DNA of 64,000 nucleotides from contig JAMHXF010000072.1 of NCBI GenBank assembly GCA_035910535.1, forward strand, positions 30,525 to 94,524. The letters run 5' to 3'. Both the position numbers and the translations under genes were made by a program. This DNA is from Archangium_A sp035910535 (GTDB lineage Bacteria; Myxococcota; Myxococcia; Myxococcales; Myxococcaceae). Below, piece after piece: positions 16,335 through 25,400 of the stretch. A model generated the notes under the pieces. It saw only the letters and a program-made list of their open reading frames with translations. It made no database searches and had not been told where the DNA came from. Every line of letters starts with the position of its first letter. Position 1 is the stretch's first letter.

Positions 16335-17782
16335 AGTGGGCTTCGTGGTTGTTGGTGTTGTGCTTCGCGGCGTGTCCTCCGTCGAAGCCTGAAGTCGACG
16401 CCGGTCGCGAGCCGGAGTGCACCGCGCGCTCGCAGTGTGACGCGGGGCTGGTCTGCACCACCGACAGCTACTGCGCGCAGTGCACGACGTCGGGGCAGTG
16501 CAGCGTGAAAGAAGAGTGCAACGCCGAGTCGCGCCTGTGTGCGCTGCGCTCAGGCTGGGGCGCCGAGTGCGCCACGAATGACGACTGCCAACTCGGCTCG
16601 TGGTGCAAGCAGGGGCTCTGTCTGCCGCGCGCGCAGGTCTCGCTGTGCCCCGGCGCGCAGACCACCGAGTGCCCGCAGGGCGAGCGCTGCAATCAGCTCA
16701 CGCTGGTGTGTGAAGAAGACCTCGGCTGCTCGACCGACGACGACTGTTCTGCGGGCGAAATCTGCAACACCGGCTCGCGCGCGTGTCAGCCGCGCTGCAC
16801 GGTCGATACGCAGGCAGAAATCTGCCCGGCGGCCACGCGCTGTGTCGAAGAGAAGTGCGTGCAGTGCGGCAGCGACGCCGACTGCGGGCCGGGCCTCGCG
16901 TGCGACGCGGCGGGCAACTGCTCGGCGGGCACGCGCTGCTACACCGACCGCGACTGCTCGGTGCCGCTGGTGTGCCTGGTGCAGACCGGCGCCTGTCTGC
17001 CGCGCGCGCCGTCGTGCCGCAGCGACGACAACTGCGCGGCGAACCAACGCTGCGATGTGCCCAGCGGCCGCTGCATCGCGCGTGATTGTCAGCCCGACCG
17101 CTACGAGCCCAACAACGACGAGACCAAGGCGTTCGGGGTCTCTGCCGGCCCGTACCGCGACCTGACGTTGTGCCCGGGCGACGTCGACTGGTTCTCCATC
17201 GCGCTGGCGCGTGGTGACCAGTTGGGCGTGAACGTCGACGCTGACCCGTTCTCTGAGAACAACTTCGCCACCGTGGTGAAAGACGCGTCGGGGCGCAACG
17301 TGGCCGGTGGGCGGTTCCTCGTCAGCTACGTCGCGCCGGTGCCCGCGACGTACTTCGTGGTCATCAGCACCGTCGACCCGTTTCAGCCGTACGACGTGAA
17401 CTTCCTCAAGTCGCGCGGCACGCCCTGTGACGACGACGCGCTCGAGCCCAACGACTCGGCGGCGCAGGCGGTGCTGTTGAACACCTCGCGGCAGGCCGAC
17501 GGGCGCATCTGCCCTCAGGATCAAGACTGGTTCCGCGCGACGGTGCCCACGGGGGCGACCAACGTGCGCGCGTCGCTCACCAACTATGTCGCGGGCAACG
17601 GCCTGCTGCGCTTGTGTCTGTTCAAGAGCGACGGCAGCACGCTGCTCGCTTGCAGCTCCGAAGCCTCACCGGCCATCACCGCCCCCGTCGCTTCATTGAA
17701 TGGAACGTCGGTCGTCGTGCGCGTGGTGGGTGACACCGAGCGCATCGCCAACTCGTACACGCTGTCGCTGGAGTTCCCATGA
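16331..17782 (+). CDS. Cysteine-rich lipoprotein with PPC-like domains
   Basis: A 483-residue protein from TTG 16331, overlapping the previous stop (TTGA). Lipobox FAAC comes first. Residues 28-255 carry many short repeats with the pattern C-x5-C-x3-C (CSTDDDCSAGEICN, CGSDADCGPGLACD), like EGF/Dickkopf-type modules of myxobacterial lipoproteins. Two PPC-like beta domains follow (DRYEPNNDETKA with DVDWFSIAL; DDALEPNDSAAQA with DQDWFRATV). The protein must be folded with many disulphides outside the cytoplasm. Part of the six-gene lipoprotein operon; function unknown. Confidence 0.8.
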   Translation: MKWASWLLVLCFAACPPSKPEVDAGREPECTARSQCDAGLVCTTDSYCAQCTTSGQCSVKEECNAESRLCALRSGWGAECATNDDCQLGSWCKQGLCLPRAQVSLCPGAQTTECPQGERCNQLTLVCEEDLGCSTDDDCSAGEICNTGSRACQPRCTVDTQAEICPAATRCVEEKCVQCGSDADCGPGLACDAAGNCSAGTRCYTDRDCSVPLVCLVQTGACLPRAPSCRSDDNCAANQRCDVPSGRCIARDCQPDRYEPNNDETKAFGVSAGPYRDLTLCPGDVDWFSIALARGDQLGVNVDADPFSENNFATVVKDASGRNVAGGRFLVSYVAPVPATYFVVISTVDPFQPYDVNFLKSRGTPCDDDALEPNDSAAQAVLLNTSRQADGRICPQDQDWFRATVPTGATNVRASLTNYVAGNGLLRLCLFKSDGSTLLACSSEASPAITAPVASLNGTSVVVRVVGDTERIANSYTLSLEFP

Positions 17783-20700
17783 GAACGTCCTCTTCGCCGT
17801 TGTTGATGGCCGCGCTGCTGCTGGTGTTCGCCGGTTGTCCTCGGCCGGTGGTCACGCCCGACGCGGGCTCTGACGCTGGCGTGGTGGTGGAAGACGCGGG
17901 CTTCGACGCGGGCATCGAAGTGCCCGACGCGGGTGAGGTCGACGCGGGCCTGCCGCCGGAGCTCCGCATCGCGCGCCTGCTGCCGCCTCGCGGCGCGTCG
18001 GCCGGTGGCACGGCGGTGCTGCTCGAGGGCTCCGGGTTCCTCCGTGACTTCGCGCCGTCGGGCACGCAGGCCAGGCCGCTCACCACGCTGCGCATTGGCG
18101 GCAATCAGGTGCAGGACTTTCAAATCATCGACGACAACACGCTCGAGCTGCGCACGCCTCCTGGGGTCGCCGGCGCCGCCTCGGTCTCGATGCAGAACCC
18201 GAATGGTAACTTCGTCTGCAACAACTGCTTCACGTACTTCGACGAGCTCGCCGTCACCGGGTTCACGCCGCGCGAAGGGCCGCTGGCCGGTGGCAATGAA
18301 GTCACGTTGACGGGCACGGGCTTCACCAACGACACGCAGGTGCTCTTCGGCAACTTCTCGAGCCCGCGCATCACCTTCGTCTCGGCGACCGAGCTGACGG
18401 CCGTCGCGCCGCGCGCGCTCGCCAGCGGGCCGGTGGACCTCATCGTCTACAACAAGAATGGCGTCTCGAATCAGCGCCGCGCGTATTCGTATCTTCCGGC
18501 GCTGCGCGTCACTTCGATTGCGCCTGTGACGGGCGACATCGCGGGTTCGACGACCATCACGCTGACCGGTTCTGGTTTCACGGGGGCGACGGCGGTGCAG
18601 TTCGGCGCGAACGCAGGCGTGAACGTCACGGTAGTGAGCGACACGCAGGTCACCGTCGAGACGCCCGCAGGCGCTGCCGGCGCGGTCGACGTCAGCATCA
18701 CCACGCCGTTGGGCACGTGGCTCACGAAGCGGGGCTTCACGTACTTCGACCCGGCTGGTGCTTTCGCGGCGTTCGCTGTTTCTCCGCGCCTGATTCGTGC
18801 CGGAGACACGGTGACGTTGACGGGCCAGGCGTTGGACCAGGGCGCGTTGACGGTGAGCATCGGCGGCGTCGCGGCGACGGTCGGTGCGCGCACGTTCTCG
18901 ACGGCGCAGTTGACGGTGCCCGCGCGTGGCGGCGCGGCGCGCGTCTCCGACGTCGAGGCGACGAGCGGCACCGCGGTGACGTTGACCGGTGCTGCCACGT
19001 GGCGCGTCTCGCTCACGTCGTCGGCGCCCGCGTTCGGCCCGGCAGCGGGCGGTACGGCGGTCACGTTGACTGGCTCCGCGATTCCTTCATCGGCTGAGCT
19101 GACCGTCGGCACGTTCGCGGCGACCGGCGTCACCGTCGGCTCCGAGACGTCGGCTTCGCTCACCACGCCTGCAGGCAGCGGCGGCGCGGCGAGCGACGTG
19201 CGCATCGTCGAGACCGCAGACCCCGAAAACGACGCGGTGCTGGTCGGCGGCTTCACCTTCCTCGAGCCGTTGTCGATTGGTCGCGTGCAACCCGAGCGTG
19301 GCGCGGTGGCCGGCGGCACGTTGGTGACGGTGCTCGGTTCTGGCTTCGGTGAATCGACGGTCATCCGCTTCGGCACGGGCGTCGCCAAAGACTTCAAGTT
19401 CATCGACAGCCACACCGTCACGTGCCGCACGCCCAAGGCCAACGTGGGCGTGGTCGACGTGAAGGTCGACCGCCTCGGTGAGAGCGACACGCTGCCCGGC
19501 GGCTTCTCGTACTTCGACCCGCGCAGCATCTCGGGCGGGCTGTCGGGCGGGCCGATGGTGGGCACGCTCAACGTCACCGTGCTCGATTCAGACCGCAACT
19601 CGTATGGCGCTCCGATTGCCGGCGCGAAGGTCGTCATCGGGCTCGACCCGACCACGCCATTTCAGGGCGTGACCGACCACCGCGGTCAAATCACCTTCAG
19701 CGACACCACCCTGGTGAAGGCTGAAATCGTCACCGTCTACAAAGACCTCTACGAGTCGGCGACGGTCACCGGCGTCAACGCCGAGAACCTCACGGTGTTC
19801 ATCGCGCGCACGGGTGGCGGTGAGCCCGGCAACCCCGGAGGCGGGCAGGGCGTGCCGCCGTCAGTCATCGCGGGGCGGGTCGCGGGCTTCAAGGCGCCGC
19901 GCCCGTTGATGCAGGGCGAGTCGCTCGAGGCGCGCATCTTCGTGGCGCAGACCTCGCTGTACGACGGGCCTCCGTTCGCCGGGCTGCGCAACCGCTCGAG
20001 CGAGAAGTGGCGCATCGTTCAAGACGGCGGCGACTACCTCGTCTACACGGGCGCCGGGCTGCGCGCGGTCTACGCGGTGCTGGGCATCACGCGCGGGGTC
20101 GTCTTCACGCCGGTGGCCATGGGCATTCGCCGCGGCATCACCACCTCGCCCGACAACCCGGCGACCGGCAAAGACATCGTTCTCGACATGTCGCTCGACA
20201 TGTCGGTGCCCATCACCGTCGACTCGCCGCTCACGTTCGACGGCCCCTTCGGCCAGGAGCCCGGCTTCAACCGCGTCTACGGCTGGCTCGAGCTCGGCGC
20301 GGAAGGCTTCGTGCCCAACCCCAACAACACCGACACCGGCATGACCTCGGCGACGCTCGTGTCGTCGGCGAGCGCGAACCTCACGTTCCCGCACTTCCCC
20401 CGGCTCGACGGCAGCAACTTCATCTTCATGAACGAGTCGTCGGGCTCGCAGACGTACCCGGTCAGCTATTACTTCCGCCGGCAGCCCGGCAACATCGCCA
20501 CCGGCGTCACCATCGGCCCGATGTTGCCCGCGCCGAACATCACGCAGCCGCTGCTCTCGTTCACCGGCACCATCGCGTGGACGATGGCGCCCGGCCCGGT
20601 GCCCAACCTGCACCACGTTCAGGTGATGCGACCCACCGCGACCGGCAACGTGCCCGTGTGGAGCATGGTGCTCCCCGGCACCGAGACGCAGGTGGTGTTG

Positions 20701-20874
20701 CCTCAAGCGGCGGTCGACAAGTTGATGCGTGAAGAGGCGGGCAACCAGCTCTTCGTCGTCATCTTCAGCAGCCGTGCCCCGAGGTTTGCCTACAACCAGT
20801 GGACCTACGACTCGCTCTCGGGCGTGTCGTGGTCGAGCTACACCATCGCGCTGAGCAACGGCTTCACACCATGA
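17779..20874 (+). CDS. Lipoprotein with multiple IPT/TIG domains
   Basis: A 1031-residue protein from ATG 17779 (ATGA overlap). A signal peptide with lipobox FAGC is followed by an Asp/Ala/Gly-rich spacer (residues 28-58; repeated DAG), then about six IPT/TIG immunoglobulin-like repeats to residue 578 (for example GGNEVTLTGTGFTNDTQVLF, GSTTITLTGSGF). Residues about 590-680 resemble a carboxypeptidase regulatory-like domain (ITFSDTTLVKAEIVTVYKD), then a C-terminal beta-rich domain. It is the largest member of the lipoprotein operon and is suited to a surface scaffold or adhesin. Confidence 0.82.
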   Translation: MRTSSSPLLMAALLLVFAGCPRPVVTPDAGSDAGVVVEDAGFDAGIEVPDAGEVDAGLPPELRIARLLPPRGASAGGTAVLLEGSGFLRDFAPSGTQARPLTTLRIGGNQVQDFQIIDDNTLELRTPPGVAGAASVSMQNPNGNFVCNNCFTYFDELAVTGFTPREGPLAGGNEVTLTGTGFTNDTQVLFGNFSSPRITFVSATELTAVAPRALASGPVDLIVYNKNGVSNQRRAYSYLPALRVTSIAPVTGDIAGSTTITLTGSGFTGATAVQFGANAGVNVTVVSDTQVTVETPAGAAGAVDVSITTPLGTWLTKRGFTYFDPAGAFAAFAVSPRLIRAGDTVTLTGQALDQGALTVSIGGVAATVGARTFSTAQLTVPARGGAARVSDVEATSGTAVTLTGAATWRVSLTSSAPAFGPAAGGTAVTLTGSAIPSSAELTVGTFAATGVTVGSETSASLTTPAGSGGAASDVRIVETADPENDAVLVGGFTFLEPLSIGRVQPERGAVAGGTLVTVLGSGFGESTVIRFGTGVAKDFKFIDSHTVTCRTPKANVGVVDVKVDRLGESDTLPGGFSYFDPRSISGGLSGGPMVGTLNVTVLDSDRNSYGAPIAGAKVVIGLDPTTPFQGVTDHRGQITFSDTTLVKAEIVTVYKDLYESATVTGVNAENLTVFIARTGGGEPGNPGGGQGVPPSVIAGRVAGFKAPRPLMQGESLEARIFVAQTSLYDGPPFAGLRNRSSEKWRIVQDGGDYLVYTGAGLRAVYAVLGITRGVVFTPVAMGIRRGITTSPDNPATGKDIVLDMSLDMSVPITVDSPLTFDGPFGQEPGFNRVYGWLELGAEGFVPNPNNTDTGMTSATLVSSASANLTFPHFPRLDGSNFIFMNESSGSQTYPVSYYFRRQPGNIATGVTIGPMLPAPNITQPLLSFTGTIAWTMAPGPVPNLHHVQVMRPTATGNVPVWSMVLPGTETQVVLPQAAVDKLMREEAGNQLFVVIFSSRAPRFAYNQWTYDSLSGVSWSSYTIALSNGFTP

Positions 20875-22016
20875 CGTTTTCCTCGAAGGCGCTGTTCGCC
20901 GGAGCCGTGTTGTTGGCGGCCTCGGCGTGTCGTGACAACCGGCTCGGCTCCAGCGGCTGCAGCGAAGACAAAGACTGTGGCTCGCCGACGTCGGCCTACC
21001 GCTGCGAAGTGGAGACCGGCGTCTGTTACTGCCGCACCGACCAGGCGTGCCCCGGCGCGCAGTTCTGCAACGCCATCGGCTTCTGCCAGGACCGCAGCGG
21101 CTGCGTGAACAACCTCGACTGCGCCGACAACACGACGTTCTGCGACACCGCGAGCGGTCAGTGCATTCCCCGCGGGCGCTGCTCTTCAGACCTGCAATGC
21201 GTGCTGGGCGAGGTCTGTGACACCGCTTCTTCCCGCTGCGTGGCTGGCTGTCGCAGCAACGGCGACTGCGGAGGCACCAGCTGTCGCTGCGGTGAAGGCG
21301 CGTGCGCGTGCTCCGGCACCGCGCCCGAAGAGCTCGCGCGCTGCACCATCGGCACCTGTGACGCAGACTTCTGCGCCGACGAGTCGTTCTGCCGCTTCGG
21401 CGAGAGCTGCGGCGCCCAGCCCGACGCCGGCTACCCGCGCGCGCACTGCTACACCGACTACGACACGCGCCTGCGCCCGTACTGCGACAACTGCAGCTTC
21501 GGCGGCGGCACGTCGGTGTGCGGCTCGGGCCCCAACTACTGCCTCATCGACACGCGCAACCCCGGCAACAGCTACTGCGGCGCCGACTGTGGCTCGGGCC
21601 AGTCGTGCCCGCGCGGCTACGCCTGCCAGGACGTCATCGTCGTGGTCAGCCAGTGGGCCTGCACGCGCAGCAACCCGTCGTGCCCGTCGAACCCGGCGCT
21701 CACGTGCACCACCGACGCCGACTGTCGCCGCGGCGGCACGTGCACGAAGTTGCCCGGCCAGCAGCTGGGCTCGTGCGCCGGCAAGTGCGCCATCGACGAA
21801 GGAGACCAGAACGGCTTCTGCACCTGCCAGGTCGACGACGACTGCGCGCAGGAGACGTGCTCGACCGGCGAGTGCAGCATCAGCCGCCGCGCGTGCGTGA
21901 ATGACACCGACTGCCGCTCCATTCGTTGCGTCGACTTCCAGGGCGGAGGCGGGTGCCTCATCGGGCAGAACTGCGCTCCGGCCAACGGGTTGTCGTGCAT
22001 CGAAGTCAAACAGTGA
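20871..22016 (+). CDS. Cysteine-rich lipoprotein
   Basis: A 381-residue protein from ATG 20871, which overlaps the previous stop; the frame is open upstream to 20799 but the signal peptide begins here (MTFSSKALFAGAVLLAASAC). Repeated C-x5-C modules (CSEDKDCGSP, CVNNLDCADN, CRSNGDCGGT, CQVDDDCAQE) continue throughout, with more than 50 cysteines. It resembles the third gene of the operon but lacks the PPC domains. Predicted to be lipid-anchored and disulphide-bonded at the cell surface; no enzyme motif is seen. Confidence 0.8.
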   Translation: MTFSSKALFAGAVLLAASACRDNRLGSSGCSEDKDCGSPTSAYRCEVETGVCYCRTDQACPGAQFCNAIGFCQDRSGCVNNLDCADNTTFCDTASGQCIPRGRCSSDLQCVLGEVCDTASSRCVAGCRSNGDCGGTSCRCGEGACACSGTAPEELARCTIGTCDADFCADESFCRFGESCGAQPDAGYPRAHCYTDYDTRLRPYCDNCSFGGGTSVCGSGPNYCLIDTRNPGNSYCGADCGSGQSCPRGYACQDVIVVVSQWACTRSNPSCPSNPALTCTTDADCRRGGTCTKLPGQQLGSCAGKCAIDEGDQNGFCTCQVDDDCAQETCSTGECSISRRACVNDTDCRSIRCVDFQGGGGCLIGQNCAPANGLSCIEVKQ

Positions 22017-22425
22017 GGGCGCTGTGCTGCGCGCTGCTGCTCGCGGCGTGCACGAAAGACGCGGCGTCGACGCAGCAACGTTCGACGTCGTTTCCCACCG
22101 CGAAAGAGCGCGTCGCGTACCTGCGCGACTTCGCCGCGTGCCCTGGCGAGCCGCAAGACGCTGCGTGGCACATCTACGAAACCGAAGCGGGCACGGTGGT
22201 GCACGCGGTGGTGAAGATTGCGCCCGACGACGCGCACCTGTGGAGCATGGGCTGCGTGACTTCAACGGTGAGGCGCGGCCGAAGTGGGTCAGCGAGGTGC
22301 TGGCGCCCACGGGTTGGAAGCTGAAGTCGATTCCCGACACGTGGAGCTGCGGTCGCGAGAGGCGCGTCATTCACGTCAAAGAAGGGTTGGTGCTGCGCGC
22401 GTTGCTGGTGCCTCGGCCCGACTGA
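22013..22425 (+). pseudogene. Frameshifted small lipoprotein, last gene of the operon
   Basis: A GTG at 22013 (GTGA overlap) starts a lipoprotein (MRALCCALLLAACTKDAAST) whose frame holds to about 22255 (AHLWSMGC). Sensible coding then continues in the next frame as RDFNGEARPKWVSEVLAPTG and on to TGA 22423-22425. Loss of one base near 22253-22256 (GCCG read as GCG) would explain it. The intact product would be about 137 residues. The cause may be mutation or a sequence error; there is no homopolymer run or slippery site at the break. Family not recognised. Confidence 0.65.
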
Positions 22426-22497
22426 TTTTTTGACGACGCGTCTTCGCCGGGTTGGATCAGGCCCGTAGCCACCTGTTTCACACCCTTGGAGACGCCC

Positions 22498-22668
22498 ATG
22501 AACGAGCAGCGCATCGAAGAGAACAACGAACGTCGCAAGAGCGCGGCCGTGAGCCTGTGGGGTGAGCTGGTGGCCGAGAGCCAGTGGCGCCCGCAAGACA
22601 AGCCGCGCTACCAGACCGACGGCTGGCTGCGCGCGCACGGCTACCTGCCCGACCGCCGCACGAAGTGA
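22498..22668 (+). CDS. Small charged protein, unknown function
   Basis: A 56-residue protein from ATG 22498, preceded by GGAG at good spacing. It is highly charged and hydrophilic (MNEQRIEENNERRKSAAVS, then WRPQDKPRYQTDGWLRAHGY) without Cys or membrane segments. Its stop overlaps the GTG of the following gene (GTGA), so both are probably made together. No family was recognised. Confidence 0.6.
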   Translation: MNEQRIEENNERRKSAAVSLWGELVAESQWRPQDKPRYQTDGWLRAHGYLPDRRTK

Positions 22669-23354
22669 AGCGCAAGCCTGACGCGCTGTTGGTCGCGGCC
22701 CTCGCGCTCGCGCAGGGAGACGTCTCTCGGCTGACCTTTGAGCCGCTCGCGGCGAAGCGCCAGTGCTCGACGGCGCTCAACCGCCTCGCGAAGTTCCGCG
22801 GTGAGCTCCAGCGTGACTACCCACGCTTCAAGCTCGCCGAGTTCGACGCCCTGCCCGAGCTGTGCGACCGCATTCGCGCGCAGCAATACGAGCTGAAGGT
22901 CGCCCCGCGCCCCAACGAAGGCATGCTCGCAGCGCGCGCCCCCGCAGCGCTGGGCTGGCGCAGGAGCTTGTTGTCGTTGGCGGCGGCCTTCTCGGAGACA
23001 GGGTTGGTGTCGCCCCCGCAGCTGGCCGGCATCAAGCAGGGGAAGGGGCTGGTCGACAACCTGCACGACGTCATCGACCTCGTGACGTTGTTGACGCCGC
23101 TGCGCGCCAGGGTTGAAGCGGCCCTGGGCAAGGGCGCGTTGACCGAGGCTCGGGCTGCAGCGGTGCGGGCCATCGACGTCGCCGTTGCGCCCAGGCGGCG
23201 CTCCGACGAGGCGCTGGCCGTCGCGGCGCTCCGAGACCGCTACGCGACGCTCGTCGTCACGCGGCACGACCGCCTGCGCGCGGCGTTCGCGGCGGTGGTG
23301 GGGTACCGCGAGGCGGGCTTGCAGGTGCCTCCCCTGGGGCGCTCGACCGGCTGA
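22665..23354 (+). CDS. Hypothetical helical protein
   Basis: A 229-residue protein from GTG 22665, coupled to the small charged protein before it. It is rich in Ala, Leu and Arg, predicted mainly alpha-helical, basic at the N-terminus (MKRKPDALLVAALALAQGD), with no signal peptide. The coding frame is supported by the overlap, not by a recognised family. Downstream lie two short hairpin repeats and the terminator of the convergent FHA gene. Confidence 0.55.
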   Translation: MKRKPDALLVAALALAQGDVSRLTFEPLAAKRQCSTALNRLAKFRGELQRDYPRFKLAEFDALPELCDRIRAQQYELKVAPRPNEGMLAARAPAALGWRRSLLSLAAAFSETGLVSPPQLAGIKQGKGLVDNLHDVIDLVTLLTPLRARVEAALGKGALTEARAAAVRAIDVAVAPRRRSDEALAVAALRDRYATLVVTRHDRLRAAFAAVVGYREAGLQVPPLGRSTG

Positions 23355-23356
23355 CT

Positions 23357-23415
23357 CAACGGGTCACCCCGTCTCGCGCATCGAGCGGCCCGGCGGTACC
23401 AACGGGTCACCCCGT
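23357..23415. repeat. Two 16-bp direct repeats, each a small hairpin
   Basis: CAACGGGTCACCCCGT occurs at 23357-23372 and again at 23400-23415, 43 bp apart. Each copy contains ACGGG-TCAC-CCCGT, a 5-bp stem. They lie between convergent genes. They may be a transcription end structure or a mobile palindromic repeat; copies elsewhere in the genome cannot be judged from here. Confidence 0.6.
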
Positions 23416-23469
23416 GCCTGGCGACGAGCGGCTCCGGCTGACGAGCGGGGGCACCGGTGGCGGGCCCTG

Positions 23470-23510
23470 AAAAGACAACGGGCGCGACCCCCTCGAGGAG
23501 ATCGCGCCCG
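23470..23510 (-). terminator. Rho-independent terminator of the FHA-Yip1 gene
   Basis: CGGGCGCGA (23479-23487) and TCGCGCCCG (23502-23510) form a perfect 9-bp stem with an inner CCTCGAGG palindrome. On the minus strand the stem is followed by TTGTCTTTTC. It lies just downstream of the stop at 23532. Confidence 0.75.
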
Positions 23511-23531
23511 GAGAGCGACCGCGCTGGCGGG

Positions 23532-25328
23532 CTACTTGATGCCCAGCTTGCCGGCGAGCGAGTCGACGGTCTTGCCCGTCTTCTGGAACAGCTCGGCGTC
23601 TTTCAGGCGCTGGTTGAGGCGCGCGCGCTCGGGCTTCTTCGCGGTCTCCTTGCCGTACTTCTTGTCGAGCTCGTAGGCGTCGTCGAGGTAGTCGGCGTAG
23701 AGGCTCTGCAGCTCGGCGCTCTTCTGCAGCAACACCGGGTCGGCCTCGAACGTCTTCTCGATGGCGTCACGGCGGCGCGCGAAGGTGCTGTACGCGCTGC
23801 TCGCGGAGGCGGGCGACGCGGTCGGCTCGACCTTCGCGGGCGGCGGCGCGTCACGCGTCGGCTCCGCGACGACCTTCGGTTCGGTCGTCTTCTCGGCCTT
23901 TTCGGTCTTCTCGGGCTTTTCCGCCTTCTCAGGGGGCGGCGCCTTGCTGTCTTCCTTCACCGCAGCTTCGACCTTCTCGGTCGCTTCATCGGCGCCTTCT
24001 TGCGCTGCCTTTGCGGCGGCCAGCGCCTTCTTCTGCTCGGCCTGCGCCTTCGCCATCAGCGCGGCCTGGCGCTTCTCCGTCCACGCCTTGAGCTCGTCAG
24101 GGTCGGTCGGCATCTCGCCGAGGTCGACTTCAGCGCCCTCTGCGATTTCAGCGACTTCAGCCGAACCACCACCGCCGCTGCCGAAGCTGCGAATGGTGCC
24201 GATGACGCCCATCACGAAGCCGTACACCGCGCCGAGCACCGCGAGCGCGCCGAGCACGAGCAGCACCTTCCTGAACCAGTCGATGACCTTGAAGAAAGAG
24301 AACCACTGGTAGTGCACGTACAGCGCAGCGAGCGTGGCGACGACGCTCAGCAGCGGCCCCAGCAGGCCGATGAAGGGAATCGGCAACGACGCCAGAACCA
24401 GGCCCAGCGCGCTCGGCACCGCGAGCACGATGTTCACCGTCTGAAACTGGAGGAAGTAGTTCGACCGCGAGCGCGCGTCTGACTCGCCCTTCAGGAAGTT
24501 GATGATCCACTTCATGACGGGGTGGAAGACGAAGCCGGTGACGACCGCACCGATGACCGCGCTGATGGCCGGCACGATGGGAATGAGCAGCATCAACTGG
24601 AACGAGTGGCCCGGCCCGATGAGCGCCGCGAGGAACCCGGCCCAGCTCGAGAGCAAGCCCGCCGCCAACAACGCCGGCAGCGAGTAGCCGATGAGGCCCG
24701 TGCGCCCGAGCGGCTCGTTGGGCAGCTCTTCGATGGTCGACTTCACCGTGCCGATGGGGTTCACCAACAGCTTGGGCACGTTCACCATGTAGTAGGCGAC
24801 GCCCTTGGGTACGCCGGCGAACAGCGCCTTGATGTCGGTGGGTGCGCCTTCTTCTTCTTCTTCGGCACCGGCCCCAGCGCCGGCGCTCTTCGCTGCCGCA
24901 GCGGGCGCCTTCTTGGGCGGAGGTGACGACGCGGCGGCGGTCTTCGCGTTCGACGGCGCGGGCGCCTTCTTCGCAGGGGCCGGCGCGGGCCTCACGTTGC
25001 CGCCGCGGCCCGGCGCGATGGTGGCCGCTTCAGGGCGGTCTTCTTCTTCGGCTTCGACCTGAACGACCTCGAACTCGGCCGCGCCGATGAGGAACGTCGA
25101 GCCTTCCTGCAATTGCACCGGGCGGGGGGCGCGCGCGCCCTGCGGCACCGCGAGCGTCTCGAACAACCACATGCCGCCCTTGAGCGACACGCGCGCCTGA
25201 CGACGCGAGATGGAGTTGTCCTCGAACTGAATGTCAGCGTCACCGCCGACGCGGCCGAAGATGTAGCCCTCGGGTGGGACGACGATGTCTTCGTTGGTCG
25301 CGAGATCGCGAATTGTGACCTGAGCCAT
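23532..25328 (-). CDS. FHA domain plus Yip1-like membrane protein
   Basis: A 598-residue protein. Residues 1-90 resemble an FHA phosphothreonine-binding domain (GYIFGRVGGDADIQFEDNSI, SRRQARV). A Pro/Ala/Lys-rich linker (100-155) leads to about six membrane helices (215-385) of a Yip1-like domain, then a Lys/Glu/Ala-rich coiled region (410-530) and a helical C-terminus. FHA domains read Ser/Thr kinase targets, so this may tether phosphoprotein signalling to the inner membrane. ATG 25328 follows AAGGA. A strong terminator lies downstream. Confidence 0.85.
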   Translation of the reverse strand: MAQVTIRDLATNEDIVVPPEGYIFGRVGGDADIQFEDNSISRRQARVSLKGGMWLFETLAVPQGARAPRPVQLQEGSTFLIGAAEFEVVQVEAEEEDRPEAATIAPGRGGNVRPAPAPAKKAPAPSNAKTAAASSPPPKKAPAAAAKSAGAGAGAEEEEEGAPTDIKALFAGVPKGVAYYMVNVPKLLVNPIGTVKSTIEELPNEPLGRTGLIGYSLPALLAAGLLSSWAGFLAALIGPGHSFQLMLLIPIVPAISAVIGAVVTGFVFHPVMKWIINFLKGESDARSRSNYFLQFQTVNIVLAVPSALGLVLASLPIPFIGLLGPLLSVVATLAALYVHYQWFSFFKVIDWFRKVLLVLGALAVLGAVYGFVMGVIGTIRSFGSGGGGSAEVAEIAEGAEVDLGEMPTDPDELKAWTEKRQAALMAKAQAEQKKALAAAKAAQEGADEATEKVEAAVKEDSKAPPPEKAEKPEKTEKAEKTTEPKVVAEPTRDAPPPAKVEPTASPASASSAYSTFARRRDAIEKTFEADPVLLQKSAELQSLYADYLDDAYELDKKYGKETAKKPERARLNQRLKDAELFQKTGKTVDSLAGKLGIK

Positions 25329-25400
25329 GTGGGTGATCCGTCCTTGATCAGTTGAAAGGAGGCGCAGGCTTCACCACCCGCCCTCCCATGTCGAGCGACT

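Noticed and set aside
18471..19655. 394-codon minus-strand frame opposite the IPT/TIG gene
   Set aside because: It mirrors the repetitive TIG coding sequence and is Pro/Ser/Thr/Val-rich with no motif.
22425..22440. Run of six T after the frameshifted lipoprotein gene as a terminator
   Set aside because: There is no stable stem directly before the T run.
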